64,000 bases of DNA from Ciona savignyi. Taxonomy: Eukaryota; Chordata; Ascidiacea; Phlebobranchia; Cionidae. The translations under genes were made by a program, and so were the position numbers. Under the pieces are notes generated by a model. That model searched no databases and was not told where the DNA came from. It saw nothing but the letters and a program-made list of their open reading frames with translations. This document shows, one piece after another, positions 12,101 through 26,100 of the stretch. Within the stretch, counting starts at the first letter, position 1. Each line of letters begins with the position of its first letter. Location of the stretch: the NCBI GenBank assembly GCA_000149265.1, contig CH001404.1:113796-177795 (forward strand), written 5' to 3'.

Positions 12101-15100
12101 AGCTCTTAAACTATTTTTTAAACGACCAGAAACATAATTCATTATGCAAACACTACCATTATTTAGTAGTAATGATAAACTGCAATAAACGTACTGTAAG
12201 TTAATGCGTGTAGGATAGAACGAATATCGACGAAATGAAGCCTTCGAAATGAGTAATGTTAAAACACCATATAACCTTATTATAAAGGGGTGTGTCGCAT
12301 CTCCGCCAATCATAAATAAAGGAATTGAGGTATATTAACGCATAATGGCTATTGTTGCGCTGTGATAGAAATGCTTATTATACGTCAATAATGCAAAGAA
12401 ACGGCAAGGTAAATAAATGTAATAGTAATGTCATTGTTAAATGTTGTGTTGAAGGCAAACGATGTTATATTAACTTGTTGATGATTTATTATTAAAAGTG
12501 CATGAAATCAGTAACAGTAATTTATATTTTCGCGATTTTGTTAAATTTTGTAATGCACGAACTTATAGAGATTCACGATCCCTTAATTCGAACCCTGCTA
12601 ATGCACCTATCCCTTTATACGGCACAGCTTTACAAATAGGTTGCTTTATCCATGCATAGCTCACCTCAAGGGGTTACTATTATTTAATCTCTATATAAAT
12701 TCGATTAAAAATGAGTCGAAAACTTATGCTTATGTTGAAGAAAATAATTGTAATTTAAAAGTAATTAAAACTGCTAGATTTTCAAGTAAACACAGACATT
12801 TTTATCCCACATTTCTCAATTTAATCAAAATTTACGATTTGCTTAGTGTCTATAAAAAAAAACTTAATCATGTTTTGTGGTCTTTAAAATTTTGTTGTAT
12901 TTGTGTTTAAAATTTAAGATCACGTAATATTTTTTGGCCATTGTTGGAGTGTAATCTGTTTGTTTTGTGGCTGGCAATTAAAGTTTCCAGGAATCCTGGT
13001 GATATTAAAAACCTCTTAGTTTTATTGGCAGAACCAATAAAAATATTTAGATCGATGCACTTGACCGTAGTTTAGTGTGTAAGACGGCGGTTTGTTAATA
13101 AAACAATAGTACTAGTACTGGTTTTGATTGTGGCAAAAAAGCAGGTATCACTACTTCATCCTCAAAACTTGGCACACCTGCTTTTAAAGGACACAATTTA
13201 TTTTTAAAAAAAGGTATCTAAAGTGTGCCTTATGGTTTGTAAAATATGGTAATTAAATAGCTCTCACTTTCCCATGGCATACATATCTCCCAAAGAAAAT
13301 ATATAAAATTTGCCAAGTGGCGTAGCTCATTCTAAAGGGTACTAAAAGTATAATATTGATGCTAAAAATAACAAAATACACTCGTCATTTAGGTATTCTT
13401 GATTTTTTTAAAAATATTTACCCAAACTGTATTACTGCACATCTAATTTATATTATTTTAAATTTCTTATGAGTTCAACTTGAATTATTTTCTTCTCCTT
13501 ACAATACGACGTTAAATCTTTAGCAGTATGCTCAAAGAAATCTAAATTAAAAAAATTAACTGTGTGTTAAGATTTTTTGCAAATGTTTAGTTTAATTACC
13601 TTTTCGACAGGAAAATGGAACATGTTATGTAAGCGAATTAAAAGATGACAAAGATATAATATCATTCAGTCCATGTACGGACTTAGACAGCCTTAATTCA
13701 TCTCAAAATTCAAGTCAGACCCTGACTACAAGTACTGCTATGGAGGTGAGAATGCCAAATACAAGCAGAGTCTTTTTGGGTTATATACCAAAAATCCAAT
13801 ACGACACATTTAACTTATCTACATAAATATCCGGTCCTGATTTACCACCATATTCATATTTTTAAATTGTGATGTAAATAAAGATGGGCAAAGAGACTTT
13901 CATTTTCTAGATATAAAAATCTTCACAGATACGAATTCAAACTCGCCATTTGGAAATGGAATAATTACAACCCAAATTAACGCAAATAATATAGACTTAA
14001 GTGAAGAAAAACATCATAGTTTGTTGTCGCAATAGTTAATAGCTTGGTGGGTTGGTGTGTCGCCTTTTAGTCAAGTGGTTGCAGCTTGCAGGTTCCAAAC
14101 TGGTCACTAGTCGATTGCGTTGTTGTTACCAAAATTAAAGAATCGTCTCAATCATAGAACCATTAGTCAAAATTAGTATGTGGTACCAAAGCGTAACACA
14201 CCACAACTTTAGAATCTTTGTTGCATGGAAACGTTTTTATAATTATTTTGGACAGATGTTTCGTGAATTCCAAACCAAGACTATTCCTTTAACACCACGT
14301 CATATAAGAAAGTGTGAAACTGAAGATTTCGAAACTATTGGCTCACCTGTTAAGGTAATAAAATAATAGAAAAATATTTAGTGTTTAACTTTCCATTTAT
14401 AAACATTGCTTGTTACAGATTGAGCAGAGTGTACATATGAAAAAAAGTAAGCTGAAATTTTCACTGAACAGGCTTGTAAAAGATAAGAAGGAAGGGTAAG
14501 TGATAATAAACCGCAAAACCTGAAGAGGATAAAAGTTTAAATATTCACAAACTTATCATGATGTAAAAGGATGTGAAAAATTTCTTTCTTTGTCTGCTAC
14601 TAGTGTATTTACTTGTTAACATGTATTCGGGTCATTATCTCCTATGAAGATATCGGAAATGGTGTTGTTGCGCCAATAAAAGCTGTGACATAATCAAGTG
14701 TCAAATGATCAGCCACCTGTCGCAGAATTTAATAAGAATATCTGTACCCAGATCTTAATGTACCATGTCTTGTGGTTTAATGGGTTGTGTAGGCAGGAAG
14801 AGTACTGAGGGTAATACACCTGTTTTTCCAACCATGAGCTTGAAAAAATAAGCCAGCATCACACATTACATTATAACCAATCTGTGTTGTTGCTAAAATT
14901 ACTTTTGGTGATTTAGGGGATGTGCTAGTTATAACATAATAAAGTGGTAAAGCGGAAAGAAGTTATGCAATATCTACATTGACATGTTCCGACTGACTAG
15001 AAAAAGAAAGGCAATAGTTATACAAAGACAAAAGCAGTTGTCACACCCAGTATCTGTACCTGTACTCTGTACAGTTCGTTAATATGTAGCACTGACTTAA

Positions 15101-18100
15101 ATACAAGTTGAAATTGTTTGTACTGGATTCCCGCTTACTGGTTTTCTCTTGAAGCCAAGTACTTAAACTTATACTTCCCCTTGATTTTTCAGTGAGAAGT
15201 TAAAGCAGACCGAAGATGAGTTGCTCAAATACGTGAAGTCCGGAGGAATCTCCCGCCTCATTGAAAGCAGTGATGAGGAACAAGAAGAAACTGAATCCCA
15301 GGAGGTCCCAGAGGAGTTCAAAATTTTAAAAGAGTGAGTAACACAAATAATAGATTAAGAGTGCCACCCACATATTAACCACCATTACTCTTAAAACCCA
15401 ATTTGCCAGAACACCATATTAGTCTGCAAGCAGAATCATTCAAGTCCCCGATTACTTAAATAAATATTTTATACTTTGTAAACTTTGTTAGTTTCTCTAA
15501 GCAAAAACTATTGGATCACTAAGTTATTATTTAAATTAATATCCACGATCTGTAGTAAAATAGTATACCCTTAAAAACTAACAACCCGGAACTTATAGAA
15601 ATTGACTGTAGCTTTTCTGCAGTTTACAAATAGTTTTAAGATGTTCCAACTTCCAATACATTGTTTTAGCTGTGTTTTTTATAATTAAAACCAATTTTTT
15701 TATATCTGTCATACTGTAGTGTTGTGGGGATGGTTTCACAATTCCATTTTTATACAGAACGTTACAATAAAAATACCAAGTTCAATGTTTACCGACGGGT
15801 GGTTAATGATTAATTGAAGAGATGGTAGTTACCTATTATTTAAACAGGAATGCTGGTTAACGATTGATTGAAAAAGGTTAATTTGTAGCCCTCGATATAT
15901 TTAAGAAACTGAATAAAAAACAGTTTATACTGAACGAACTTCATTAAAAGTATTTGTTTATTATCGTAATTGTTTTAGGATGACATCTTCCTCTGAGAAC
16001 TGCAAAAGTTTGCCTCACACACACAATCCAGCAAAAATATTCTCAAGAAAACTCTTATTCTGTTACTTCTGTCCTCACAACTTGCTTTATACCAACATGG
16101 CAAGTGAACCTCCAAATGCACTATCTCAGTAAGTTTGCTGCTCATAATGTGTTTCTGATTAACGGTGGAAGGTTTCTCGCAATCAAAATCTTGCAACCAC
16201 TTTAAACATTTTTTCTCATAGCTGCAGACGTTTTTCTCATAGCTACTACCTTTGCATTAAAATGATAACTTTCTCTAGTGTTGACAAATATTGTTTCTCC
16301 ATAATGTACAGATAAAGTTGGATAGAAATATAGTTTATATTGTGTGTGATATATTTATCTTTACAGGATGAAAGATGTTGGGAGCCAATTACAAGTTTTA
16401 AGATCTGGATATGTTCGCCAAATGCGTGTGTCACAGTCAACTAGTGCTGGTGTAATTCACTGGCTGCTGAGGGTAAATTTGTAAAAAAAATATTTTATTT
16501 GTTTGTTTCTAAGAATAATTCAAGGAGGTAGATGACAGTTTAACTCTTAGACCACGACGGTTACAAATATGTAACCGGGAAATGTCCCCGAAAAAAAATG
16601 CACAATTCAGTCGTTTCTTGGGGGATTTTCCTAGTTTTTATATCTCCGGAAAGCATTTGAAAAGATCTATCAAAATAACGCATAAAAACATAATTTTTAC
16701 ATTTAATTTTTTTGAGTAATATTGCTCCAAACAATTTTTTTTCAAATTTTTTGTATCTATTTGAACTTTTAGGTATAACATCGCATTTTTGGGTTTTGGG
16801 GAGTTAAAATTGTTACACCAGTTGCTGTGAGAATAAAACTAGCAGTAGCCATCTTTGTTTTCGCTTTTACCAGTCATTTTCGATCTTTCGACGATATATG
16901 TATACATATGTGTATATAATGTTTGCTAATTACTATACTATTGATATTTATTCAGTTTTTCGCCTTTATTTGCTTTGTTATTCAATTATTATTCGATATT
17001 TAGAAGAAATATGGCAACCTTGTTATTAGAATGACTCTGTTTTCAGGTAATAGCATGTCATGCAGACCACCAACTTGTCCAGATAGCTAAAGAAGTTCTT
17101 TCCAATCTTCTTTTATCTTATGAAGCTACTAGTCTTGAGCATTTTTATGAAGTGTTCTGCAATTTTGGCATCAAACCAAACATTTTATCATGTGAAAAGC
17201 GGTAATAGTTTTTTAATTTTGGTGTTTATTATTAAAACATGTTTTATGAGCAATGTCATGCCCTATTCAACATAGTTGTAGTTAAAAAAACGAGATGTAG
17301 CCTATTCATGCATATATAATACCAAACAAAAATATAATATATAAGCTGATGTTTAATGTACATAATGGTTAAATAAGTGGTTGTTGAAAAAAGTTTATAT
17401 ATAAAATTAATGTTTATGCTCATTCTGTTTTAATTAAATGTTTTAATATAATTCTTTTAGTGTATACTATATTTAATATTAATTACTGTACAATAATAAT
17501 TTAAATTAGTGTAAAGTAAATAAAATATAAATTAGTGTGTAACTCAACAGATTTCGGGAAACTCACTGTAAAAGATGTAAACTGTCGAAACCAAAAGTAT
17601 GTTCACTACACCACCATTTATCCATTGTGCTCAAGGTTAGTAGCTTTGTATACCGATGAACTTGCTTATAGTAGATTGCTTCGCAAATAAAATTTGTGGC
17701 TAATGTAAAACAAAATATTTGACTAATTGGTTTAAAAGCGTGGAGCTCTAATCGTTCCGGTGTTGTGAAACAGACCTGATGCTCTGTGTATATAATACCT
17801 TTAAATCGCATGTGTTGCATGCACCTTTCACCTAATATGCAACATGTTCTAGATTTGAACCCAAATTTAGGTTAATAACCCCAAGTTTTGCATAGTCTCC
17901 TTCATTTTCATCATAGTAAACGTATACGTTCTATTTGGGGACACCGCATGGACCCAGTGCATTAATGGGTTGTACTAAAACTAAAAAAAAAATTCGATAA
18001 TGTACACAACCTGCAGGTATGATAACCTGCCAGAGGGACCAGTTAATCTGTGATAACACATTTTTGTATTTTTGGGGTGATTTAACGATTGCATTTCATA

Positions 18101-20092
18101 AAATTCAAGTCCTATGCAAATGTTTGTTTATACTGTTTTTATTTCCCTTGCAGTTGTTTTCATGGTGCTTACAAAATACAAGGAAATATACCACAGACCA
18201 AGAACTGAGCAGATATGTAACAATGTTCTGCATGATGCTATCCATACACAGCAAACAAAATGAATTGAAGCAAGCTTTGCAGCAAGCGATATCAAATACC
18301 ATAGATGCACTACAAAACTGGCAGGAAATGGTATAATTCATTTTTTATTGTGAAAACATGTTTCTTACCAAAAAAATCGTTTTCAGAGGTTAAGCATAAC
18401 CAGAGATATATTGAAACATATTGATGACTACCACACTTTGGAAAGCATAGCATCTGACATACCAATGAACACTGTGCGTGGAGTGCAACTCCGTCGTAGT
18501 TTGGCGCAATCGGCCTTACACAGGTGTCTTGATCAGTCGAAAGTCAATGATATTGTGCCTTCTGGCATAGATAACGGTGATTTACAGGTATGATAACTTT
18601 ATTTTAATTATCCTCATATGGTGACTAATGATAGAATGGAAATAAATAATCACAGCAAAGTCGCCAGGTCTTTAAACTAACTTTATATTTTTGGGTATAA
18701 ATTGAGTGCCATTTAAAATTTTATATTTATTTTTGGCAAGCTATGAAATTGATTTAGGAATGTTTATTCAGGGTCCTTGTATAGTAAGTAGTGCACCCAA
18801 ATTATAGTATTCCCAGCTAAAAACATTTTACCTGTTCTTTCATATCTTTTTAACACAAAATATTTTCAGCCTGTAGCCACCCTCTGCAAAAAACTAAGTG
18901 CACCTAATGTGCATTCGCATTTATCCTCATTCAACAAACACGTTTCCGACTTTCGGGTTTTGCACGTGCTTTGGTCGTGTGTGCTGCTTGTGCAAATTTC
19001 CATTGGTCTTGACAGAGTCCCCAAACAGCAGAAGGTAAACAATATATCGTTTGTATTTATATTTCGCAAACATGAATCCTAAATGTTCTGAGGTTTACAT
19101 GTATCGTGCTGATTGTTTTCTTCCAACCACCAGGACTATCCCGTCACAGACCATAAATAACAAGTTTAGTATGGCCAAGCACACATTAGTTGCAGCTTGT
19201 AAAAAAAACAATAACATTTAATGCACAAACTAATATATAAATGTTGTCCATTCTTGATTGGTGCTTAATATGTGTTGTCATGACGGTAATATTTAGTTAA
19301 ACTAATATTGTTCAAAGAGATATCTACCTAGAACAAGATGTAATTTTTCTTTACTACCAAAACAGTTGTTTGTTAGTTTATTTTATTCAAACGTTGTATA
19401 GTTCATTTCATTGACCTAAATAATCTACATTCCAGGCATCGTTAGATGAAATATCGGAAAGTCTGTCCATGTTAAACCTTGCCATGAGGGATGGAGGAAG
19501 TTTATATTGTTCAGAAGTCAAACACTTCATTCGACTGACCACCGCAAGAATCGATTTCCAACTACAAGAAATGCCCAAACAACTGAGCGTAAGTTTTTAT
19601 TTTATTTACTAACCCAACAAACCATTGATCATTTGTACAATATATTTTTATTAGTTATTTACTTATAATGGTGCATTATATTCGGCAACCTTATCCCTGG
19701 GAATGTACTATATCAAAAAATAGTTTCAGTTAAGCACCACCCAAAAGGAAGTGATAACCTGATAAAATTCTGATAGTACCAGGTGTTTTAGACGGCCTGT
19801 CTGCCAATGCATTTACGCAAAAAAACCTACTCTACTTCTAAAGTATTTTCTAAATAGATATTCAAAGCATTGATTCACTATTTGTAATAAAATGACATCA
19901 CATTTAACATTCCAGTACCAGGGAGGTATATTCAAGTATCTGCGGGCGTCCCGGGTAAGCGAAGAGGTTGTGGTCGGGGAGGACAGCGTTGACACCGACT
20001 CTCCGGACGAAATGATTGACAGACCACCTGTACAAACCGACGTTTCAATCGAGAACGCTTCAAATTTTACAATTTCAAAACTAACTTGTTGA
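9136..20092 (+). CDS. SLF2: SLF2/FAM178-like SMC5/6 localisation factor (16 exons, 5' incomplete)
   Basis: SLF2 brings the SMC5/6 complex to damaged or stalled DNA in the nucleus. Exons: 9136-9214, 10803-10916, 10984-11769, 13611-13745, 14256-14354, 14419-14495, 15193-15333, 15979-16128, 16367-16472, 17047-17201, 17551-17635, 18154-18330, 18387-18587, 18870-19034, 19436-19588, 19916-20092. All have GT-AG sites and phases agree throughout, giving about 932 codons (human SLF2 is longer, about 1,170). The N-terminal half is Ser/Lys/Asn-rich and disordered. It opens with PNVITNYFESSPQK, like the human KQSIIDFFKPASK segment (PIP-box-like), then two acidic hydrophobic SUMO-interaction-like motifs, VIVISDEED and LVIDLLDDSP. 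The helical C-terminal half matches FAM178 at 'VIHWLLR', 'CLQNTRKYTTDQEL', 'NTVRGVQLRRSL' and 'LLVQISIGLDRVPKQQK'. A first exon with the ATG was not found; 9136 starts inside a codon. Confidence 0.8.
11770..13610. other. SLF2 intron containing a transposon
   Basis: A 1.8-kb intron; the element at 11994-12597 explains its middle third. The rest is AT-rich and shows no exon. Confidence 0.6.
11994..12597. mobile_element. probable hAT-like element in SLF2 intron
   Basis: The left end CAGGGTTTGAATTAA pairs with the right end TTAATTCGAACCCTG. Only a 5-bp direct repeat, CTAAT, is visible at both borders (11989-11993 and 12598-12602), so the full 8-bp duplication is either decayed or absent. No transposase coding was seen. 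Confidence 0.55.
14052..14160 (+). repeat. SINE fragment (tRNA-like head) in SLF2 intron
   Basis: Matches the head of the SINE family seen intact at 26004 and 57921: a GTCGCCTTTTAGTC segment, then GCAGGTTCCAAACTGGTC, a degenerate B box. Tail sequence is absent. Confidence 0.6.
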
Positions 20093-21801
20093 CCGAGCGT
20101 TCCTTTAAATTAAGAAGCAGCAGTGTTTTAATAATTTAGGTATCTGTTTTCTACTTTCTTAGACGTTTTTTTATTTCTTTATCTGCTGCCTAAAGTACAA
20201 TACAGTTAATATTAAGTTTATTTATAATTCATGTTATTTAAAACCGGATCTTTCCGGAATTATTTAAAAAAATTGGAAAGCATCTACAAGAAGCCTTGAT
20301 AAAGGTGCTTCTTACTTTTTAATCAGATTTTCTTAGCGTAACACTGTTCTTGTACTTAATTTCGGGGATGATTTCTTTATGTCTTGCAGTTTATTTATTT
20401 TCTAATTTCGACCTTTTTTCATTTTAATTTCACCGAAGTTGTATTTTCTTGCAAAAATACCGATTCGTAAAAAAGACAACGTTGTAAAGTTTTAGGTATT
20501 ATATCCCAATTGAACTGATAAAGAGAAATATTTGTCAGAAAGGTCATTGTTAAAAAGAGTACGCAACAAAATTAAAGAAGTCCAACTAAATAGATCGAGC
20601 GGCAAGATTGTCGATGCTTCGGTGCCAGAACTCTAAAGTTTGTGCATTCGAAACCGGTCTCTGGCTAGACAGTTTGTCCTTATTCAAGGCACAAAGCGGT
20701 CATCTCTGGTTTACTGAGTTCCACTAAAACTGAAGAAACTTGGGCGCATCTGCAACACACTTCAATCGCTTCCATAACTGAACGGTACTAGATAATCTGA
20801 CGACTGTCCGTGAGAAAACGCCAACTTACGCATTCCCAAAAGTAATCTGACGTTCTCCCATTCACGTGGTAAAAACATGAACTATCGGTACGGCTTTTTG
20901 TAGGTGGAAAGATAGTTTTAAAAAATGGATATCGTTGACGTGTTTTTTACATGCTAAGCGTTCAGGTTTTTCAAAATACTCGCAATAGTGTGTTTTACGT
21001 GTTTGTAGTTTGTCTAACATGCGTATTTATAATATAACTCAATTGGTATCAACATGTGTTATACAAAACAACTAGACAATGGCATAAAACCTCACAGCAT
21101 TGTGGAAAATCACTCCATCAACTAATCCAGGCTTTGTCCCAACAAGCGTCGTAAATACCAGTAACTTAAGACTCCTCGCCTCATTCCCACTGTGTACAAA
21201 CAATAACCACGACAACAAACAATAAATGGTAATCCAATTAAACGTATTGATGCTGATACCAAATGCCCGGTTTTATCATGCTAATTAGTTAAAACTCTGA
21301 TGGTAAGAATCATGATGCTGTTTTTGAAAATGAGAGCAGGCCTATATGTGTTCATAGTCAATTAAATATTAAAGGTTTTCAGGCGTATACTGTGTTCGGT
21401 AACTTGCCTGTGTTATTGGGTAATTTAAAGAAATATGTCTGCTATCATAAACAAGAAAGAACTGCATTATTTAAGACTAATACATAAATACGTGATGTAT
21501 GTGACCCACTCAATTAATATTACAAGCCTCAGTGTACCAACTCCGAAAATCTAACTGATTAGTTAAGTGCTTCCTAAATATTTGTGCTGGTCCGAAATGG
21601 GGTTACTTACTTTCTGGCGTGTTGCGTGGTTAAGTGGCGAGGTAGAAACGGAATGGCACGACACTTGTGAAGCTAGAATTCGTTTTTGTTATACGCCAAA
21701 GGGAGTGAGTCACGCGACTGGAGAATCCCTCTGGAAAGAGTCAATTGCTCTGTTTCATAGTACAGCAGATGTAGCACCTATTTTTGTTGATAATAATATC
21801 C
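20093..21801. other. intergenic region with a decayed SINE
   Basis: The 3' flank of the SLF2-like gene and 5' flank of the neuralized-like gene. A decayed SINE copy lies at about 20640-20885 (GCATTCGAAACCGGTCTC ... CCCATTCACGTGG). No AATAAA sits within the first 100 bp after the SLF2 stop. Nothing else is recognised. Confidence 0.5.
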
Positions 21802-21880
21802 ATGGCAGACAGAGTAATACTGAGGACTCAAGGTAAAGGAAGACAAATGTATCTCATTAATAATGAAGATGATGAGATAG
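21802..21880 (+). CDS. possible first coding exon of the neuralized-like gene
   Basis: ATG at 21802 opens MADRVILRTQGKGRQMYLIN and ends at a good donor (ATAG|GTAAGTT) in phase 1. It lies 1.3 kb upstream of the next exon, whose NHR-compatible frame needs an incoming phase of 2, so an extra exon is needed. Alternatively the next exon is read in its other open frame to a weaker donor at 23269|GTCTAT. It may also belong to a different transcript. Confidence 0.35.
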
Positions 21881-23184
21881 GTAAGTTATGTCAATTATTG
21901 TGGTAAAGATACTGAATTTGATTTGTTTAGAACTACATTTAAATAAGAACTGGGCTGTAATTAAAAGTTACCCTATATCCGTCACCAGTTAAAGGTCCGG
22001 ATCGCGTTACATAAAACGGAATTTAAAGAAACAAAGTACTCTCGGAAGTAAAATAAAAGCTGTTTTAAATCCCAGTTTAATATCACCCTCCAGATAAGTC
22101 TGTATTAGACTGTGTTAGCTAACACGATTTACATGTACATGGCTTTAATATTTTAGTGGTTGTCCAAAGAAGGTTTTCCACAAGCTCAAGCAAGAAAAAT
22201 AAACAGAACTTTAGATTTTATACATAGGCTAAACCGTGGAACTTGGTTATTGGAAAACACACAAAAAAAAGTTTTGTATTTTATAATGAATCCTCGGACA
22301 TTGGATATACCACGTGACAATGCCAAAGACCCTTCAGCCGAAATATGTTTTCGCATTTTCGCTTCTCGGCCAATTTGTTCAAATTTTCTATAAATTAATT
22401 ATCAGAATCCAATAAAAAGCAGTTACCAATATCCCTGAAACTCCTCAATATTAAATACAGACGTAATGTAGGCAGGTTAATATAATGAGTATAAAAAAAC
22501 TGGATATTTGTAACCAGTTCATATAGAGCTGAGGACCAACAAAAAAAACGCCTAATCCGTTTTCTGACAATTTTTTTTAGAGTAGCCGCTAATCAAATCA
22601 GTTTTCAGTGTGGTATAAAATGTTTAAATATAATCCAAATGTATCTTAGAGATTGCAGAATAATTTTCGTAGGGAAATTCACAACGTACCGATATGGACC
22701 CCGATTTTTCGCATTTTCTCCACTTGGGGCTGGTTATTTGTTGTAAGACCATATATAAGAAATAAAACTGAAAATTTATTTGTGTTGTGTGAAGATATAA
22801 GATGATCGAAAGTATGTAAGTTAATAAAATTACCCAGTCCCCTATATCCTCGAGACTGAATTGACATTGAAGCACCATATATTTTTGTTTTTAACAATTA
22901 ATTTTTTTGATGGACTACTATTTTGTTTAGAGTGTTCCACAAAAAGGATGATTCTTTTATTCTTAAGTCAAATCGCTCTTTCACTACGTGTTCTATTTGT
23001 ACTTGTGTTTTCTATCGCGCCATTAAAAACATATTTTCGCTATATTTCTTTGAATTTTAGCTACGAGCTATTGTAAGTTAACCAAGAGTAAATTCATAAG
23101 GTGTCAAAACGGATTTTTTACTCAAACAAGAATACAAATAATTCCAATAAGCCATATTTAACCAAGATTTTATAATAATTTTAG

Positions 23185-26100
23185 AACAAGAATTGAGGCT
23201 GAAACAGCCGAGGCACAAGCGACTGGAATACGTGGCTGGTTGGAATATTCACCACTTGGTCAAAGGTAGGTCTATACACAATTGTTATACTCCCTCGAAA
23301 TGATATATTCATATATATATATAGTCTCTTCTATTTAGTAGAACCCATTAATACACTTAGTTCCAAGGTTGGTTGAGTTTAGAATCATCCATGAGTCAAT
23401 GAGGTAAAAAAAATAAACAACCGCATATATCACAGATGCGCGTAAAAGTCGGCCAACTTTACACACACGAGAAGGATTCTATTTAAAATCCTCCTTTTCC
23501 GATTCAAGCTCCCTGTTTGAGTATGGTTCAACAAGGAGAAGCACCACCGCGAATTCTTTAAAACGTTCTTCAATTACTGCTGTTTCATCATCCACAATGA
23601 GCACCAAATTCAGGTTTCACAAATTTAATTTTTGTTGCCAATGTTAAGCCGTATGTTCCTTTATTCTTTATTTTTGGCTTAGATTAGTAAGAGTGTCGTG
23701 CAATCAGGCGAAAGGTTACTGCATCGAACACACGAGGTGATCTGACGATTGCTCTAGTGTTAACCCCCTTGTGTTTTCCCATTCACGGGGTTAAACATGA
23801 ATATTCTATCCTAATGTCTATAAGCCACGTGTCTATCATCCACAACACGCTGTTTTTTTAACCGACCCGAGTTTCGAACCCAGGATGGGCTCGTCACCAT
23901 GACCATTTTTTTTGTATAAGAGTCGGTATATGTATCGGTCTTGTCAACCATTCGGCCACACGACCGTACACAACACGCTGGCATGCTTCAGCCCCAGTGA
24001 TAGCGAGTGATCAGACGTCTGACACCATGAGGATAAACATGTGTATATGTTGCAACATCTAGATTTTACGACGCGCTTCACTTCCATCCCGTTCATGGAG
24101 CAAACGTGGTGCTATCGTGCGATCGACAGGTGGCTACTCGGAAATCAGACAGCTTTTGTAATGGTCTGGTGTTTGGCCATCGGCCTGTAAAGTTCGGCGA
24201 GACAATTCATCTTCGATTCAACAAGGTACGTTACAAATACTCATGAGTATATATATAATAGTGCAAGATTGGATAAAGCAGAACTTTTTATGTTTGGTCG
24301 TCTTCCGCGTATGCAAATGATTTGTGACGAATTAAGATAAGTTCTATTAAAGGATTCGGTTCTTAGATTACCGCTGTCCTGTACTGACAATCTTAATTTC
24401 CATACAGGTTCGGCCTGACTGGCGCGGGTGTATCAGGTTAGGTTTTACCCAATACAACCCGAGTCGGTGCAAATCTACTTCACTTCCGAGTTATGCTGTG
24501 CCTGATTTATCACGGAAATGTAGATTTTGGGCGCTGCCCATAGCGGAAAAATATGCAACGAAATACAACATATTCTCCTTTATATGCAAAGGTATAAAAA
24601 GTATAGTTAAATTGTACAAATATCTTATTGTGCTTATTTACATAAAAGAGATCTGCAAAATTAACAATTCTATATCGCGCGTCTTATACGGACGGGATAG
24701 ATATGGTCTACTGTTATTGTTCAAAGATGTATTTTCGTCGTACTTGTTTGTAAGGCCATATTTCGTTATTAGAACAGTAGAATTACCTAACATTTTCATA
24801 TATAACCTGTAAAAGTATAAATTCATCATTTTTGCTTTTCGTTTAGTTTGACATTTCGACCACTTAACACCATGATTTACCATTGTGGCCATGTACAACA
24901 TGGCTGTTTGTAGCTATATTAAGTTCACTGTGCTGTTGTTGGATTATAGATGACGGTACTGTTAGCTACATGATCAACAACGAAGGGAAAGGAATATTCG
25001 TAACAGGTCTGAGTACAAAAATATCACTATGGCCGCTGCTTGACTTGTATGGGAAAGTGGAAGAGCTGGCAATAGTGGACGATGAAACCGCTGAGAATGG
25101 TTCTAAATTTCTCATCGATCTGGACCAAAATGAAAACGATCAAGAAAGGGAGTTGCGATATGGCCAAAAGGGGAAATTAGACAATGTTTCGGGCAGTTTA
25201 GACAGCGTCGTTGCGTTCCACCACATATGTGGCCGCAATGTTCGAATGGACACCAGAAGAACTATCGCCAAACGATTTGATTCCTTCTGGAACGCGCTAA
25301 CTTTTACAGCAAAATCTCTTCATACTTCCGACATGACTTTCATAGAGATCATGAAAGTAGAACGTAATTACGCAGGTGAAATTATTTACACAATAAAAAA
25401 TAAAAATAAAATTTTAGTAGCACCCATGCTAGATCCTAAACCTACATGAAAAAGCTTTAACTCCATCTTATATCACTCTGTAATGACAGGGGCACTAGGT
25501 GTAGGAATAACCAATATAAATCCTGGAACAAACTGAAGAGTGAAAATCTTCCCGACAACGCTGAGTTACTCGTTGCAAGTCCCGGGAAATATTGGAGAAT
25601 ATCCCGAGACATAGTAACTGAACAGGGTAAGCTAAATTTTTGTCGAGTATTCTTTTTATTTTTGCTTCTTTGTTCACTAAACATGACCAATGTATTTTCC
25701 GAATCAATATTAATCAAATCGTGTCAACCACAACGTTAAAGTTGTAGATTTATAAAATGATTTGGGAAAAAACAAATAGACCCAAAATAACTCAATTTAG
25801 CTTGGGAAACCACAAAAATATAAAATACAGATGCAAATATATATAATCCACCATTACCAATTATTTATAAACTATACAGTCGAGAGTCTCACGTGTCACC
25901 CACCACCGTTTGTGAAACACATTTTGAAAAAGCGACACAAAGAGTATTCAATAAAATATTTCGGTTGTACTTTTCCTCTTTTGTATGCTTTAGATAGTTA
26001 TATGTCCGGCCGATTAGTCTGGCGGTTTAGTTCGTCACCTTTCAATCGAAAGATTGGAAGTTCGAAACTGGTCGCTAGCTAGTCGGTTGGGTCCTTGGGA

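Noticed and set aside
22160-22393. plus-strand frame MSKEGFPQAQARKINRTLD... as an extra neuralized-like exon
   Set aside because: A possible acceptor precedes it, but joined in phase 1 from 21880 it runs into a stop. In its own frame it ends at a stop without a usable donor.
22624-22897. two overlapping minus-strand open frames in the neuralized-like 5' region
   Set aside because: Hydrophobic AT-rich shadows in two frames of the same bases, without acceptors or homology.
25376-25449. reading the neuralized-like exon through to the stop after LDPKPT
   Set aside because: The donor CGCAG|GTGAAA at 25375 joins in frame to GALGVGITNINPG of the NHR domain, so the extension is intronic.
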